This document shows positions 7,301 through 13,987 of a stretch of 19,292 bases of DNA, piece by piece. The position numbers were made by a program, and so were the translations under genes. The first letter of the stretch is position 1; each line of letters begins with the position of its first letter. Source of the stretch: Halococcaceae archaeon (GTDB lineage: Archaea > Halobacteriota > Halobacteria > Halobacteriales > Halalkalicoccaceae). Under the pieces are notes generated by a model. That model was not told the DNA's origin. It ran no database searches and worked only from the letters and a program-made list of their open reading frames with translations. The DNA lies in contig SKWB01000226.1 in assembly GCA_007129135.1 (NCBI GenBank), positions 1-19,292 of the forward strand, written 5' to 3'.

Positions 7301-7740
7301 CTACGTCGCGAACGGTGAGGAGGGCAACTCCTCGAGACCCACGGGGAAGGAGGCGGTCCCGACCCACCGGTCTGCCTGCTCCGGGTCTTCCCGCCGACGG
7401 GCCCGTAACCGACGCATCGACGGCCGGTCCCAGTCCTCGAACCGCGAGCCACTCCAGTCGACCACGTATACCCCCGTTTTCGCTCGTCTCTCTCCGCGTC
7501 GTACTCCCGGAGGGCGTCGTCCACGGGCGACAGAGCCGAGAAACCCGCGTCGAGCGCCCCCGCCAGCGGCTCCGCGTCGCAGAAGGCATCGGAGATACCG
7601 TGACCGGTGAGCGGCTCCATACAGATCCCGGGCTCGCCGACGAGCACTCAGCCAGGGCCCAACGGCTCGCGGAAGCGGTTGGGAACGGCCATCCCCAGGG
7701 AGGGTTCTTCGGAATCGCGACCCCGGATGCCGCCGGCGAA
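7301..7740 (-). pseudogene. Remnant of a FAD-dependent monooxygenase (C-terminal part, stop and frameshift)
   Basis: Reading the minus strand from about 7740, one frame gives MAVPNRFREPLGPG, then TGA at 7750-7748 in the numbering of the plus strand reversed (codon at 7648-7650), then VLVGEPGICMEPLTGHGISD. In PHBH-fold FAD monooxygenases this block is VPN-x-F-x-R-P-x-G-P-G-W-x-L-V-G-D-A-G, so the TGA sits where Trp (TGG) is expected. The frame continues through AFCDAEPLAGALDAGF to DAERDER and then loses homology. The C-terminal part resumes in another frame (VYVVDWSGSRFEDW to the stop at 7301-7303), which places a net -1 or +2 shift near 7468-7482, by a run of C and T. The FAD-binding N-terminal ~250 residues are absent: only ~150 bases lie before the next gene. 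This is a decayed gene, not a functional enzyme. Confidence 0.75.
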
Positions 7741-7883
7741 CCCGTGGATGGTGGGGATCGAGTGACGAACCGGTGGTGACGCCAGTGCCAGTCGAGGCCG
7801 TCGACCGGGAGGGCCGACCGGTCGGAGTCGTAGAGGGCTTGCGGGAGGACGTCGTCGGATCGGTCCCTGAGGGGAGCCGGAGG
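7741..7883. other. Unassigned stretch between the FAD remnant and the zinc-ribbon gene
   Basis: No intact gene fits here. On the minus strand one frame (about 7887 to 7765) reads SDDVLPQALYDSDRSALP and then VDGLDWHWRHHRFVT, which looks protein-like but which I cannot place. It may be a second gene fragment or a chance reading. Confidence 0.35.
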
Positions 7884-7884
7884 T

Positions 7885-7890
7885 GATTTA
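7885..7890 (+). promoter_or_regulatory. TATA-like element of the zinc-ribbon gene
   Basis: The string gattta is centred about 26 bases before the ATG at 7914 and is the only A/T-rich string in this stretch, consistent with a leaderless transcript. Confidence 0.45.
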
Positions 7891-7913
7891 CCCGCGGGTC
7901 GTCACCGACTGTC

Positions 7914-8084
7914 ATGGACTGTCCGCGCTGTGGGAGGGTGCTCTCGCGGCTGTGCCTCGAGGGACGCGAGGCGCTCGTCTGTGATGGGTGTGGGTACGCC
8001 GACCTGGAGGTCGACCAGCGGGGAGAGCGGGTAGAAGCGGAGTCGTGGGCCGAAGCGATCGAACGGTTCAGGGCGGGGACCTGA
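7914..8084 (+). CDS. Small zinc-ribbon protein (56 aa)
   Basis: This is a short gene encoding 56 residues. Cys3-x2-Cys6 and Cys23-x2-Cys26 (CPRC and CDGC) form a classic zinc-ribbon with a 16-residue spacer; an extra cysteine at position 14 lies between them. The remaining C-terminal half is an acidic helix (EAESWAEAIERF). Such miniature zinc ribbons are frequent in haloarchaea and mostly uncharacterised; nucleic-acid or protein binding is possible but not shown. Support comes from the two CxxC pairs, the ATG with a TATA element at the right distance, and the compact fit: the stop ends at 8084 and the convergent actin-homologue stop begins at 8086, leaving one base between. Confidence 0.8.
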   Translation: MDCPRCGRVLSRLCLEGREALVCDGCGYADLEVDQRGERVEAESWAEAIERFRAGT

Positions 8085-8085
8085 T

Positions 8086-9132
8086 TCAGTCGTTGGAGGG
8101 GGCTTCCGCCTCTGGTTCCTCTTCCTCGCCGACGCTCTCGTACTCGCCCATCTGTTCCTCGTCGGATCGTGCCGCCACGAGCGCGCCGCTCGCGACACTG
8201 TAGAGCGGTTCGCGCGCCCGCTCGACGTGGCTGATCGAGAACGGGATCGACGCCTTCTCCAGGTGGTCCTCGAAGAGCACGTCGAACCCTCTGGGGCTCG
8301 AGGTCCCGCCCGTGACGACGACCGGAACCTCGAGACCCTCCTCGACGTCCTCGTCGTTCACCTCGCGCGAGATGTGTTCGATGACGTAGTCCAGCAGGTT
8401 CTCGTAGTAGATCGCCAGTGCGCCCTCGACACCGCCGATGTCGGTCCGGAAGTCGAGTTCGAAGCCCTCCTCCTTGATCGAGGTGACCTTGTCCACCGGC
8501 GTGCCGGTCGCCTGGGCTGCCTGCTCGTCGATCCAGTCGCCGCCGCGAGCGACGGAGAACGTCATCACGGGGACGGCGTAGTAGGCGAGACAGACGTTGG
8601 TCATGCCCGCGCCGAAGCTGATCCCGAGCCCCGTGAAGTCGTTGTCCGCGAGTTCCGAGTAGATCACGGCCATCGCCTCGTTGATCGGCTCCGGGCTGTA
8701 GCCCAGGTCGCCGAGGAACGACTGGACGGTCTTCTCGTGGTAGAGCGTCGAGAGCTCGGAGTCGATCGGGTCCGCGGGGCTCGAGAAGTAGAGCTTCTCG
8801 CCCGGTTTGGCGGGTTCGCCGACGACCTGTTCGGTGATCAGTTTGATCATCGGGATCGCCGATCGCTCGCTCGAGGAGAGGATCCCGTGGTGCATCGGCC
8901 GGCGCGTCTCGCGGTTGAAGACGTTCGCGAAGGTGAGCGCGTCGTCGCCGACGACGTACACCCGATCGTCCTTTCGGATGTGGAGCACGTCGCTGCGCGA
9001 GAGCATCTGTTCGGCCATGTCGCTGTAGTCGATCTCGACGAACGAGTTGCGTTGTTGGACGAACAGCGTGTCCTCTCCGTCCTGTTTCGCCGAGAGCAGG
9101 TTCATCGTGCCGACGTCGAGTCCTTTGGCCAT
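8086..9132 (-). CDS. Actin homologue, salactin/volactin-like
   Basis: This is a 348-residue member of the actin/Hsp70/MreB ATPase superfamily. It has the phosphate-1 loop GLDVGTMN (4-11), phosphate-2 loop [11 protein letters not shown] (170-180) and adenosine-binding [12 protein letters not shown] (271-282). The sequence resembles what I remember of the haloarchaeal proteins named salactin (Halobacterium salinarum, dynamic filaments) and volactin (Haloferax volcanii, cell shape). That orthology rests on memory and was not computed. The tail (324-348) is very acidic, rich in Glu, and has no membrane helix, so filaments would be cytoplasmic. The start at 9132 is chosen over a TTG at 9144 because a strong TATA element, tttattatca on the minus strand, lies at 9153-9162. 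The gene lies 58 bases downstream of a membrane-protein gene on the same strand and may act with it. Confidence 0.87.
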   Translation of the reverse strand: MAKGLDVGTMNLLSAKQDGEDTLFVQQRNSFVEIDYSDMAEQMLSRSDVLHIRKDDRVYVVGDDALTFANVFNRETRRPMHHGILSSSERSAIPMIKLITEQVVGEPAKPGEKLYFSSPADPIDSELSTLYHEKTVQSFLGDLGYSPEPINEAMAVIYSELADNDFTGLGISFGAGMTNVCLAYYAVPVMTFSVARGGDWIDEQAAQATGTPVDKVTSIKEEGFELDFRTDIGGVEGALAIYYENLLDYVIEHISREVNDEDVEEGLEVPVVVTGGTSSPRGFDVLFEDHLEKASIPFSISHVERAREPLYSVASGALVAARSDEEQMGEYESVGEEEEPEAEAPSND

Positions 9133-9152
9133 GCTGCGAGTCAAACACCTAT

Positions 9153-9162
9153 TGATAATAAA
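9153..9162 (-). promoter_or_regulatory. TATA element of the actin-homologue gene
   Basis: The minus strand reads tttattatca, among the best TATA matches in the window, centred about 25 bases before the ATG at 9132. The gene therefore has its own promoter even though a same-strand gene ends only 58 bases upstream. Confidence 0.65.
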
Positions 9163-9180
9163 TCTTCTTGCTACAGAAGA
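9163..9180 (-). terminator. Possible terminator after the four-helix membrane protein
   Basis: TCTTCT (9163-9168) and AGAAGA (9175-9180) can pair around a six-base loop, and the minus strand continues with TTTATT. The hairpin lies just after the stop at 9191 and could end that transcript. It is short and A/T-rich, and it overlaps the edge of the next promoter, so the call is tentative. Confidence 0.3.
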
Positions 9181-9190
9181 AATATCTGTT

Positions 9191-10075
9191 TTACGGGAAG
9201 AGCGCCCGGAGTCGGTTCACGATCCGAGCGACCGGTGAGGGCTCCGCCGTCGCGAGCGCCTCCGCCCGTTTTCGCTCCCGGAGTTCGGTCAGCGCGCTCG
9301 CCTGTCTCTCCGTACCCCCGCCGCTCGCGGACTTCGTCCGTCCACCTTGGAGGCCACGGAGGCTCGCGACGGCGTCGTCGACACCGGCACCCGACGAGCG
9401 GGTCGCGGGGGCCTCCACCTCTTCGAGGTTCGACCGCTCGATGCCCGACTCGTCGTCGGTGAGCCGGAGTCGTTTCGTCTCCCGGCGGGCGACGCCGCCC
9501 CACGAGAGGTCGACGCCGGACATCGCGCTCTCGATGTCACGGGCGACCCGTTCGTCGCTCACCTCCTCGGTCTCCGCGGATTCGCTCGTCTCTGGGCGTA
9601 CGCGCTCGAGGTGGTGGGCAACGAGCGCGGCACCGGTCGCCGCGACCACGACCGCGAGACCGACCGAGTAGAGCGCGATCCCGTGGGCGCTGTAGTCCGC
9701 CTGCCCCGAGACGTTCCAGTTGCTCGGGTAGGCCGCGACGAACACCGCGAGGGCGAGCAGACAGACCGCGAGGCCGCCGCCCGCGGCGTAGAGCGCCCTC
9801 CGGTCGACCGGGAGGAGCACGACGACCGAGAGCATGAGCGAGGGGAGCCCGACCAACGCGAGGACGACCGCGATCCCCCTGAGGTTCCAGAAGAGTCCCG
9901 TACCGCGTTCGACGCCCGCGCTCGCGAGGAAGACCGTGAGGCCCAGCACGCCCACGGCGAGCGCCCCGAAGAAGAGCGCGAAGCCGGCGTAGACGTCGGT
10001 TCTGTCGTCGGGTTCGCCGACGTACCGACCGTACAGCTCGAACAGCCGTGATTCGAGGCGATCCGTCGAGGTCAT
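9191..10075 (-). CDS. Four-helix membrane protein of unknown function, next to actin homologue
   Basis: This is a protein of 294 residues with a short N-terminal amphipathic region ([18 protein letters not shown]), then four membrane helices at about 29-51, 65-89, 94-116 and 131-153. A long polar tail of about 135 residues (160-294) follows and is probably cytoplasmic. The tail is charged and low in complexity, with a Gly/Ser-rich stretch (about 255-268) and a basic helix near the end ([13 protein letters not shown], then [12 protein letters not shown]). It resembles haloarchaeal conserved membrane proteins without known function. A TATA-like stretch (10099-10108, minus strand) lies about 28 bases before the ATG at 10075. 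Its position directly before the actin homologue makes it a candidate membrane partner for filaments, but this is inference from adjacency only. Confidence 0.82.
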   Translation of the reverse strand: MTSTDRLESRLFELYGRYVGEPDDRTDVYAGFALFFGALAVGVLGLTVFLASAGVERGTGLFWNLRGIAVVLALVGLPSLMLSVVVLLPVDRRALYAAGGGLAVCLLALAVFVAAYPSNWNVSGQADYSAHGIALYSVGLAVVVAATGAALVAHHLERVRPETSESAETEEVSDERVARDIESAMSGVDLSWGGVARRETKRLRLTDDESGIERSNLEEVEAPATRSSGAGVDDAVASLRGLQGGRTKSASGGGTERQASALTELRERKRAEALATAEPSPVARIVNRLRALFP

Positions 10076-10098
10076 TACGGAGTCGATGCCAGCGCTCG

Positions 10099-10108
10099 TA
10101 TCAATATC
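10099..10108 (-). promoter_or_regulatory. TATA-like element of the four-helix membrane protein gene
   Basis: The minus strand reads gatattgata, centred about 28 bases before the ATG at 10075. It sits in the 39-base gap after the stop of the preceding frameshifted gene. Confidence 0.5.
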
Positions 10109-10114
10109 TTTGGG

Positions 10115-10532
10115 CTAGATCGGCGGAGCCGTGTCGGATGCAGTTCGACGGATCCGGACGAGGAGTGCGAAGAGGCCGAGAACGAGGGTCGCAAGCAAGA
10201 CGGTGAGCCCGAGCAGATCGCCGCTCGCGACGCGACCGAGCAGTTCCGCTCTCGACAGCGCGACGACTGTCAGCCACGCCGTGAGGAGCGCGACCGTGGT
10301 CACGAGCGCTATGACGCTGACTCGTCTCGGACCGAGGACCCGACCGCCGAGCGCGAGTCCAGCACCGATCAGCAGTATCGACCCGGTGAAAACCGCGAGG
10401 AGTTCGATCGACGCGAACGGGCCGATCAGGAATCGACGCCACCGTGAGAGCGATACCGAAGACCAGCGCTGCGAGCGCGTAGACGAGACCGTCGGTCACC
10501 GACGGCCTGCCCGACGCCGAGTGGGTACCCAT
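10115..10532 (-). pseudogene. Small multi-helix membrane protein gene with a frameshift
   Basis: The ATG at 10532 opens MGTHSASGRPSVTDG and a first hydrophobic helix, LVYALAALVFGIALTVAS. That frame then turns into arginine/proline-rich sequence typical of a wrong frame. The neighbouring frame carries on naturally from about 10441: FLIGPFASIELLAVFTGSIL, then three more hydrophobic segments (ALVTTVALLTAWLTVVAL and LLGLTVLLATLVLGLFALLV among them), to the stop at 10115. Joining the frames around 10430-10450 (net one extra base) gives about 138 residues with four membrane helices and a TATA box in front. Either the gene is recently broken or one base is a sequencing error. I do not recognise the family. 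It precedes the four-helix membrane protein and actin homologue on the same strand. Confidence 0.68.
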
Positions 10533-10550
10533 GAGATCCCTTCAGACCCC

Positions 10551-10560
10551 ATATATAAAT
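10551..10560 (-). promoter_or_regulatory. TATA box of the frameshifted membrane-protein gene
   Basis: The minus strand reads atttatatat, the closest to a consensus TATA box in the window, centred about 24 bases before the ATG at 10532. It lies in the 51-base gap after the dph2 stop, so the broken gene still has a strong promoter. Confidence 0.6.
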
Positions 10561-10583
10561 TCTTCTTCAGGTGCCGATCCCGC

Positions 10584-11633
10584 TCACCAGGTCCCGTGGA
10601 ACGTGTCGAACTCCAGCGACTCGAGGGGCTCGTTCCCGACGGCGATCTCGTACTCGCCGGGGGTGAGCATCGGCTTGTGGAACCGGGGGCCGTCGTCGGT
10701 CGTGATCCGGGGACAGCCCGTGTTCACGAAGGCGTCCATCTTGAAGTTCAGCAGCCTGTCGGGGGTGATCTCGTCCATCGTGATCAGGTAGGCGTTCTCG
10801 TTCTCCTCGACGATCTTTTCGGCGATGTCCCACCGCCCCTGCCCGATCTTCGTACAGAAGATGACCCCCCACTTCTCCGCGCTCATCGCGCGGTGCACCG
10901 CACCGTAGCGCTGTTTGAGGAACTTCTCCGTGTCCGCCACCGTCACGACGTTGTTCACCGGGTCGGCGATCACGACGTGTTTCTCGGGGTGTTCCATCGC
11001 GAGTCCGAGTGGGTGGAACTTCCCGCCGCCGACGTAGAGCACCTGGTCGGCCGGGATGTCCGCGCTCGCGTAGTTACAGCCCAGGACCTGCCCCTCGTGG
11101 GTGAGCCGGTCGTCGCCCCGACGGGTGTGGACGGTGTAGCCTTCCCGCTCGAGGTGTGTGCGCATCTCCGAGAAGCGGTTCATGTGCTGGGCGGTCGTCA
11201 CGAGGCCCACGTCTGGGTCCTCTCCCGGGTCGCTCAGTTCGGCGACCGCCTCGTCGATGATCGGGGCGACCTCGACGTTCGAGAAGAGCGGGACGTAGAT
11301 GATCTTCTCGGACTCCTTCATCGGGCTGTGGCCGAAGTGGACGAAGACGTCCGTCCGGCGCATCAGGTAGGTGTCGAGGTCACAGGCGCCGTAACACGGC
11401 TGGCCGGAGATGAGGACTCGCACCCCCTCGGGGAGCAGTTCCCGGAGGTCGTCGGCGACCTTCGGGCCACGGCGTTTCAGCCCCTCGGGGAACTGGAGGC
11501 CGACCTTCTCCGCGTCGCGTTCGGCGACCGCCTCGACGATCCGATCGAGTTCGTAGTCCCACTCCCGGTCGTGTTTCAGCGCCATCCCGGTGTTGCGGAG
11601 GTCACCGGGGGAGAACTCGGACTGCTGGCTCAT
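10584..11633 (-). CDS. dph2: Diphthamide synthesis enzyme Dph2 (3-amino-3-carboxypropyl transferase)
   Basis: Dph2 carries out the first step of diphthamide formation: it transfers the 3-amino-3-carboxypropyl group of SAM to a conserved histidine of elongation factor 2 using a [4Fe-4S] cluster and unconventional radical chemistry. The product has 349 residues. The three cluster cysteines of archaeal Dph2 are recognisable as Cys84 (CYGACDLD), Cys186 (VLGCNY) and Cys307 (NTGCPR), with spacings close to those of the studied Pyrococcus enzyme; Cys80 is additional. Other landmarks are LQFPEGL (47-53) and VGGGKFHPLG (201-210). The frame extends upstream to 11720, but the ATG at 11633 fits both the family N-terminus and a TATA element (11656-11664). 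Archaea use a Dph2 homodimer, so a lone gene is expected. Confidence 0.95.
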   Translation of the reverse strand: MSQQSEFSPGDLRNTGMALKHDREWDYELDRIVEAVAERDAEKVGLQFPEGLKRRGPKVADDLRELLPEGVRVLISGQPCYGACDLDTYLMRRTDVFVHFGHSPMKESEKIIYVPLFSNVEVAPIIDEAVAELSDPGEDPDVGLVTTAQHMNRFSEMRTHLEREGYTVHTRRGDDRLTHEGQVLGCNYASADIPADQVLYVGGGKFHPLGLAMEHPEKHVVIADPVNNVVTVADTEKFLKQRYGAVHRAMSAEKWGVIFCTKIGQGRWDIAEKIVEENENAYLITMDEITPDRLLNFKMDAFVNTGCPRITTDDGPRFHKPMLTPGEYEIAVGNEPLESLEFDTFHGTW

Positions 11634-11655
11634 TGGGTGGACAACCGGCCCGGAG

Positions 11656-11664
11656 CGATAAAAC
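11656..11664 (-). promoter_or_regulatory. TATA element of dph2
   Basis: The minus strand reads gttttatcg, centred about 27 bases before the ATG at 11633, supporting that start and a leaderless message. Confidence 0.55.
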
Positions 11665-11782
11665 GGCGGCGTTTCTTCGGTCACCTTCACGTTCGAAGGG
11701 GAACGACGGTGCGTTAGCAATCAATCGAGCGGCGAGGGGACTTTCCGTCCACCACCGAACGAGCCTCGATGGGTAGTGGGAA

Positions 11783-11790
11783 CTTATACC
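11783..11790 (+). promoter_or_regulatory. TATA element of the IclR-family gene
   Basis: The string cttatacc is centred about 25 bases before the ATG at 11812. It rules against the GTG at 11776, which would put the promoter inside the coding region. Confidence 0.5.
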
Positions 11791-11811
11791 GGAGGAGTCC
11801 GACACGCGGAT

Positions 11812-12576
11812 ATGGCCGAAAGCGCACGCAACCCGGTCACGTCGGCTGAGACGGCGTTTGCAGTCCTCGGTGGTCTGAAGGAGCTGGACGGTGCCGGTGT
11901 CACCGAACTGGCGGCCCACCTGGGAGTCCCGAAGAGCACGGCAGACAGTCACCTGAGTACGCTCGAGCGGGAGGAGTACGTCGTCGAAGAGGACGGCGTC
12001 TACCGTATCGGGATGCGGTTTCTCGAGTACGGCGGCTATGCCCGGGGACGGACCGAACTGTACGAGGTCGCGAAACCGGAGGTCGACCGCCTCGCAGCCG
12101 ACACCGGAAATCTAGTCAACCTGATGATCGAGGAACACGGGTGGGGAGTGCATCTGTACCGCGGGGAGGGCGACTGCGCGGTTCACTCGATCAGCCACGT
12201 CGGGACCCGTGTCCACCTCCACCTGACCGCGATGGGCAAGGCGATCCTCGCGCATATGTCCCCAGAGCGTGTCGAGACGATACTCGAGACCAAGGGCCTT
12301 CCTGACGTGACGTCGCGGACCGTGACCGACCGACGAGCGCTACGTGCGGAGCTCGAAGCGATACGCGAGCGTGGCCACGCGATCGACGACGAGGAGTTCG
12401 TGACGGGTCTTCGGTGTGTCGGTGTCCCTATCTTCGATAGCTCGGGAAGCGTGGTAGCCGCGGTGAGCGTTGCGGGGCCGACACACCGGTTCAAGCGGGA
12501 GTACCTCGACACCGAAATGCCGACCAAACTGAAGGAGACGGCGAACGTGATCGAACTCAACCTGACGTACTCCTGA
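11812..12576 (+). CDS. IclR-family transcriptional regulator
   Basis: This is a DNA-binding regulator of 254 residues, the usual size of the family. The N-terminal winged helix-turn-helix (about 10-70) includes VTELAAHLGVPKSTADSHLS (30-49), with the recognition helix at about 40-52, then the wing VVEEDGVYRIG. The effector-binding domain (about 80-254) shows LTAMGKAILAHM, GLRCVGVPIFDSSGSV and VAAVSVAGP, characteristic of IclR. The ATG at 11812 has a TATA element 25 bases upstream. The gene stands alone: dph2 is divergent and the next gene, 122 bases downstream, is unrelated. Its target is therefore not obvious; haloarchaeal IclR proteins often control sugar or aromatic catabolism, sometimes at a distance. 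Confidence 0.93.
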   Translation: MAESARNPVTSAETAFAVLGGLKELDGAGVTELAAHLGVPKSTADSHLSTLEREEYVVEEDGVYRIGMRFLEYGGYARGRTELYEVAKPEVDRLAADTGNLVNLMIEEHGWGVHLYRGEGDCAVHSISHVGTRVHLHLTAMGKAILAHMSPERVETILETKGLPDVTSRTVTDRRALRAELEAIRERGHAIDDEEFVTGLRCVGVPIFDSSGSVVAAVSVAGPTHRFKREYLDTEMPTKLKETANVIELNLTYS

Positions 12577-12668
12577 CCGGTGGAGCCGTCTGCGCGTCGC
12601 GACTCGGCCGTCCCGGTTCCACGAGCTCACGGGGTGCCCCCGACAGTCGCGGTGGGCGGTACCGTAGC

Positions 12669-12677
12669 GTTGAAACG
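12669..12677 (+). promoter_or_regulatory. Weak TATA-like element of the YlbF-family gene
   Basis: The string gttgaaacg is centred about 26 bases before the ATG at 12699. It is a weak match, supported mainly by its position. Confidence 0.35.
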
Positions 12678-12698
12678 ACTTCCCCACTAACGGCGTGT

Positions 12699-13073
12699 AT
12701 GAGCATCGAAACCGCGAGCGTCGAAACGCTCGGACGCGAACTCGGCGAGACGATCCGCGACCTCCCGGAGTACGAGGCGTTCGAGGAGGCGAAGGCCGCG
12801 GTCGAGGGGAGCCCCGAGGCCCAACAGAAGATCCGCGAGTTCGAGGGCCAGCGCGAGGAGTTCATGCTCGCCCGCCAGATCGGCGAGGCGACCCAGGAGG
12901 ACCTGATGGAGCTCCAGCGGAGCCAGCAGGAGCTCCACCAGCTCCCCGCGATGGCCGAGTACCTGGAGGCCCAGAACCGCCTCGACGCCCGGCTCGAGGC
13001 GGTCAACGAGGCGATCAGCGAGCCGCTCTCGGTGGACTTCGGCGAGCAGGCCGGCGGCTGCTGTCAGGACTGA
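12699..13073 (+). CDS. YlbF/YmcA-family helical protein with C-terminal Cys pair
   Basis: This is a 124-residue, almost wholly helical acidic protein. The pattern of the YlbF/YmcA family is visible: an N-terminal helix, LPEYEAFEEAKAAVEGSPEA (22-41) with the typical L-x-x-Y-x-x-[FY], then QQKIREFEGQREEF and a long coiled helix through LEAQNRL. In Bacillus, YlbF and YmcA join YaaT in a complex that carries Fe-S clusters and influences RNase Y processing; no YaaT or RNase Y is seen here, and the archaeal role is unknown. The last residues GGCCQD (119-124) give a vicinal Cys pair that could bind metal or be redox active. The gene is followed 38 bases later by the UlaG-like hydrolase. Confidence 0.85.
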   Translation: MSIETASVETLGRELGETIRDLPEYEAFEEAKAAVEGSPEAQQKIREFEGQREEFMLARQIGEATQEDLMELQRSQQELHQLPAMAEYLEAQNRLDARLEAVNEAISEPLSVDFGEQAGGCCQD

Positions 13074-13111
13074 TCGGTACCCTTAGGGAGCTCTCCGCCG
13101 CAGTCGGGGCT

Positions 13112-13942
13112 ATGACGGGAACTGACTGGGGTGACTGGCTCCCGGCGGAGATCGCGGAGGCGGCCCCCGAAGGGGTCTCGCTCTGGTATCTCGGCTGTAA
13201 CGGCGTTACGCTCAAGGCCGCAGACGGCACGACGCTCTTCATCGACCCGTATCTCGGGACGGGCGACCCGCCGCGGACGGTCCGGATGATACCGGTCCCG
13301 TTCGACCCGGAGGACGTCAGGGAGGCCGACGCGGTCCTCTGCACGCACGAGCACACCGACCACGTCCACGGCCCCTCACAGGCACCGATCCTCGCGACCA
13401 CCGGGGCCACGTTCTACGCGCCGGAGGACTCGCTCTCGGTCACCGAGGAGGAGTCCTGGACGAAGGAGTGGGACGTGAGCGAGGACCGACTCGTGGAGGT
13501 GACCGAGGGCGAGACGCTCGAGATCGGAGCGTTCACCGTCCACGTCGAGCCGGCGAACGACCCGGACGCGACCCACCCCGTGAGCTACGTCATCGAGCAC
13601 GAGGCGGGCACCTTCTTCCACGCCGGCGACGCTCGGCCGGGCGAGCCCTTCGAGAGGGTGGGCGACCGGTACGAGATCGACCTCGCCGTGCTCGCGTTCG
13701 GCACCGTCGGTACGATCCCCGATAAGGAGTCGGGTGAACCCGTCAGGACGCGGTGGTACAGCGACGAGAACATGGTGATCGAGGCGGCGAACCAGCTCGA
13801 ACTCGATCGACTCCTCCCGACCCACTGGGACATGTGGAAGGGGCTCACCGCGGACCCGACGGTCCTCCACCGACACGCGGGGAGCTTCCCGTACCCCGAG
13901 AGCCTCGAAATCGCGGAGATCGGTGACCGGATCGAGCTGTAA
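13112..13942 (+). CDS. UlaG-like metallo-beta-lactamase-fold hydrolase
   Basis: This is a 276-residue MBL-fold enzyme of the UlaG-type branch. The metal site is clear: THEHTDH (78-84) supplies His79, His81, Asp83 and His84; Asp173 in HAGDARPG bridges; His238 in LPTHWDMW completes it; His155 lies where another family ligand is often found. LFIDPY (42-47) is the usual strand after the first hairpin. UlaG itself opens the lactone of L-ascorbate 6-phosphate, but many archaeal relatives are phosphodiesterase-like or unknown, so the substrate is open. The upstream frame is open to 12695 only as an out-of-frame reading of the YlbF gene; conserved sequence starts at the ATG at 13112. A weak TATA-like string lies at 13078-13087, overlapping the end region of the preceding gene. 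Confidence 0.9.
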   Translation: MTGTDWGDWLPAEIAEAAPEGVSLWYLGCNGVTLKAADGTTLFIDPYLGTGDPPRTVRMIPVPFDPEDVREADAVLCTHEHTDHVHGPSQAPILATTGATFYAPEDSLSVTEEESWTKEWDVSEDRLVEVTEGETLEIGAFTVHVEPANDPDATHPVSYVIEHEAGTFFHAGDARPGEPFERVGDRYEIDLAVLAFGTVGTIPDKESGEPVRTRWYSDENMVIEAANQLELDRLLPTHWDMWKGLTADPTVLHRHAGSFPYPESLEIAEIGDRIEL

Positions 13943-13987
13943 CATACCCGATTGACTTATGCTTTAGGAACGAGAGTATCGGGTATG
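13943..13987. promoter_or_regulatory. Perfect 10-bp inverted repeat enclosing a promoter and reaching the start codon
   Basis: CATACCCGAT (13943-13952) and ATCGGGTATG (13978-13987) are exact reverse complements, separated by 25 bases. The TATA-like stretch cttatgctttag (13956-13967) lies between the arms, and the last three bases of the right arm are the ATG of the coiled-coil gene. The left arm begins directly after the stop codon of the previous gene. The arrangement suggests a dimeric repressor or autoregulator covering the promoter; this is inference. Confidence 0.55.

Noticed and set aside
7301..9148. A 615-codon open frame on the minus strand running through the actin-homologue gene
   Set aside because: It is out of frame with the actin homologue, very rich in Arg/Gly/Pro, and has no family motif. 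Only its last ~55 codons match part of the FAD-monooxygenase remnant; the rest is a high-GC shadow.
10584..11633. The additional Cys80 in Dph2 as a novel cluster ligand
   Set aside because: The three expected ligands (Cys84, Cys186, Cys307) are all present with normal spacing, so there is no need for a further one.
10131..11717. Long plus-strand open frame opposite dph2 (528 codons)
   Set aside because: It is antisense to dph2, whose family sequence and cluster cysteines are clear; the plus-strand reading has no recognisable domain.
12695..13111. Apparent N-terminal extension of the UlaG-like hydrolase
   Set aside because: This is the YlbF gene read one frame off, and its composition is Arg/Pro/Gly-rich. 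The hydrolase family starts at the ATG at 13112.
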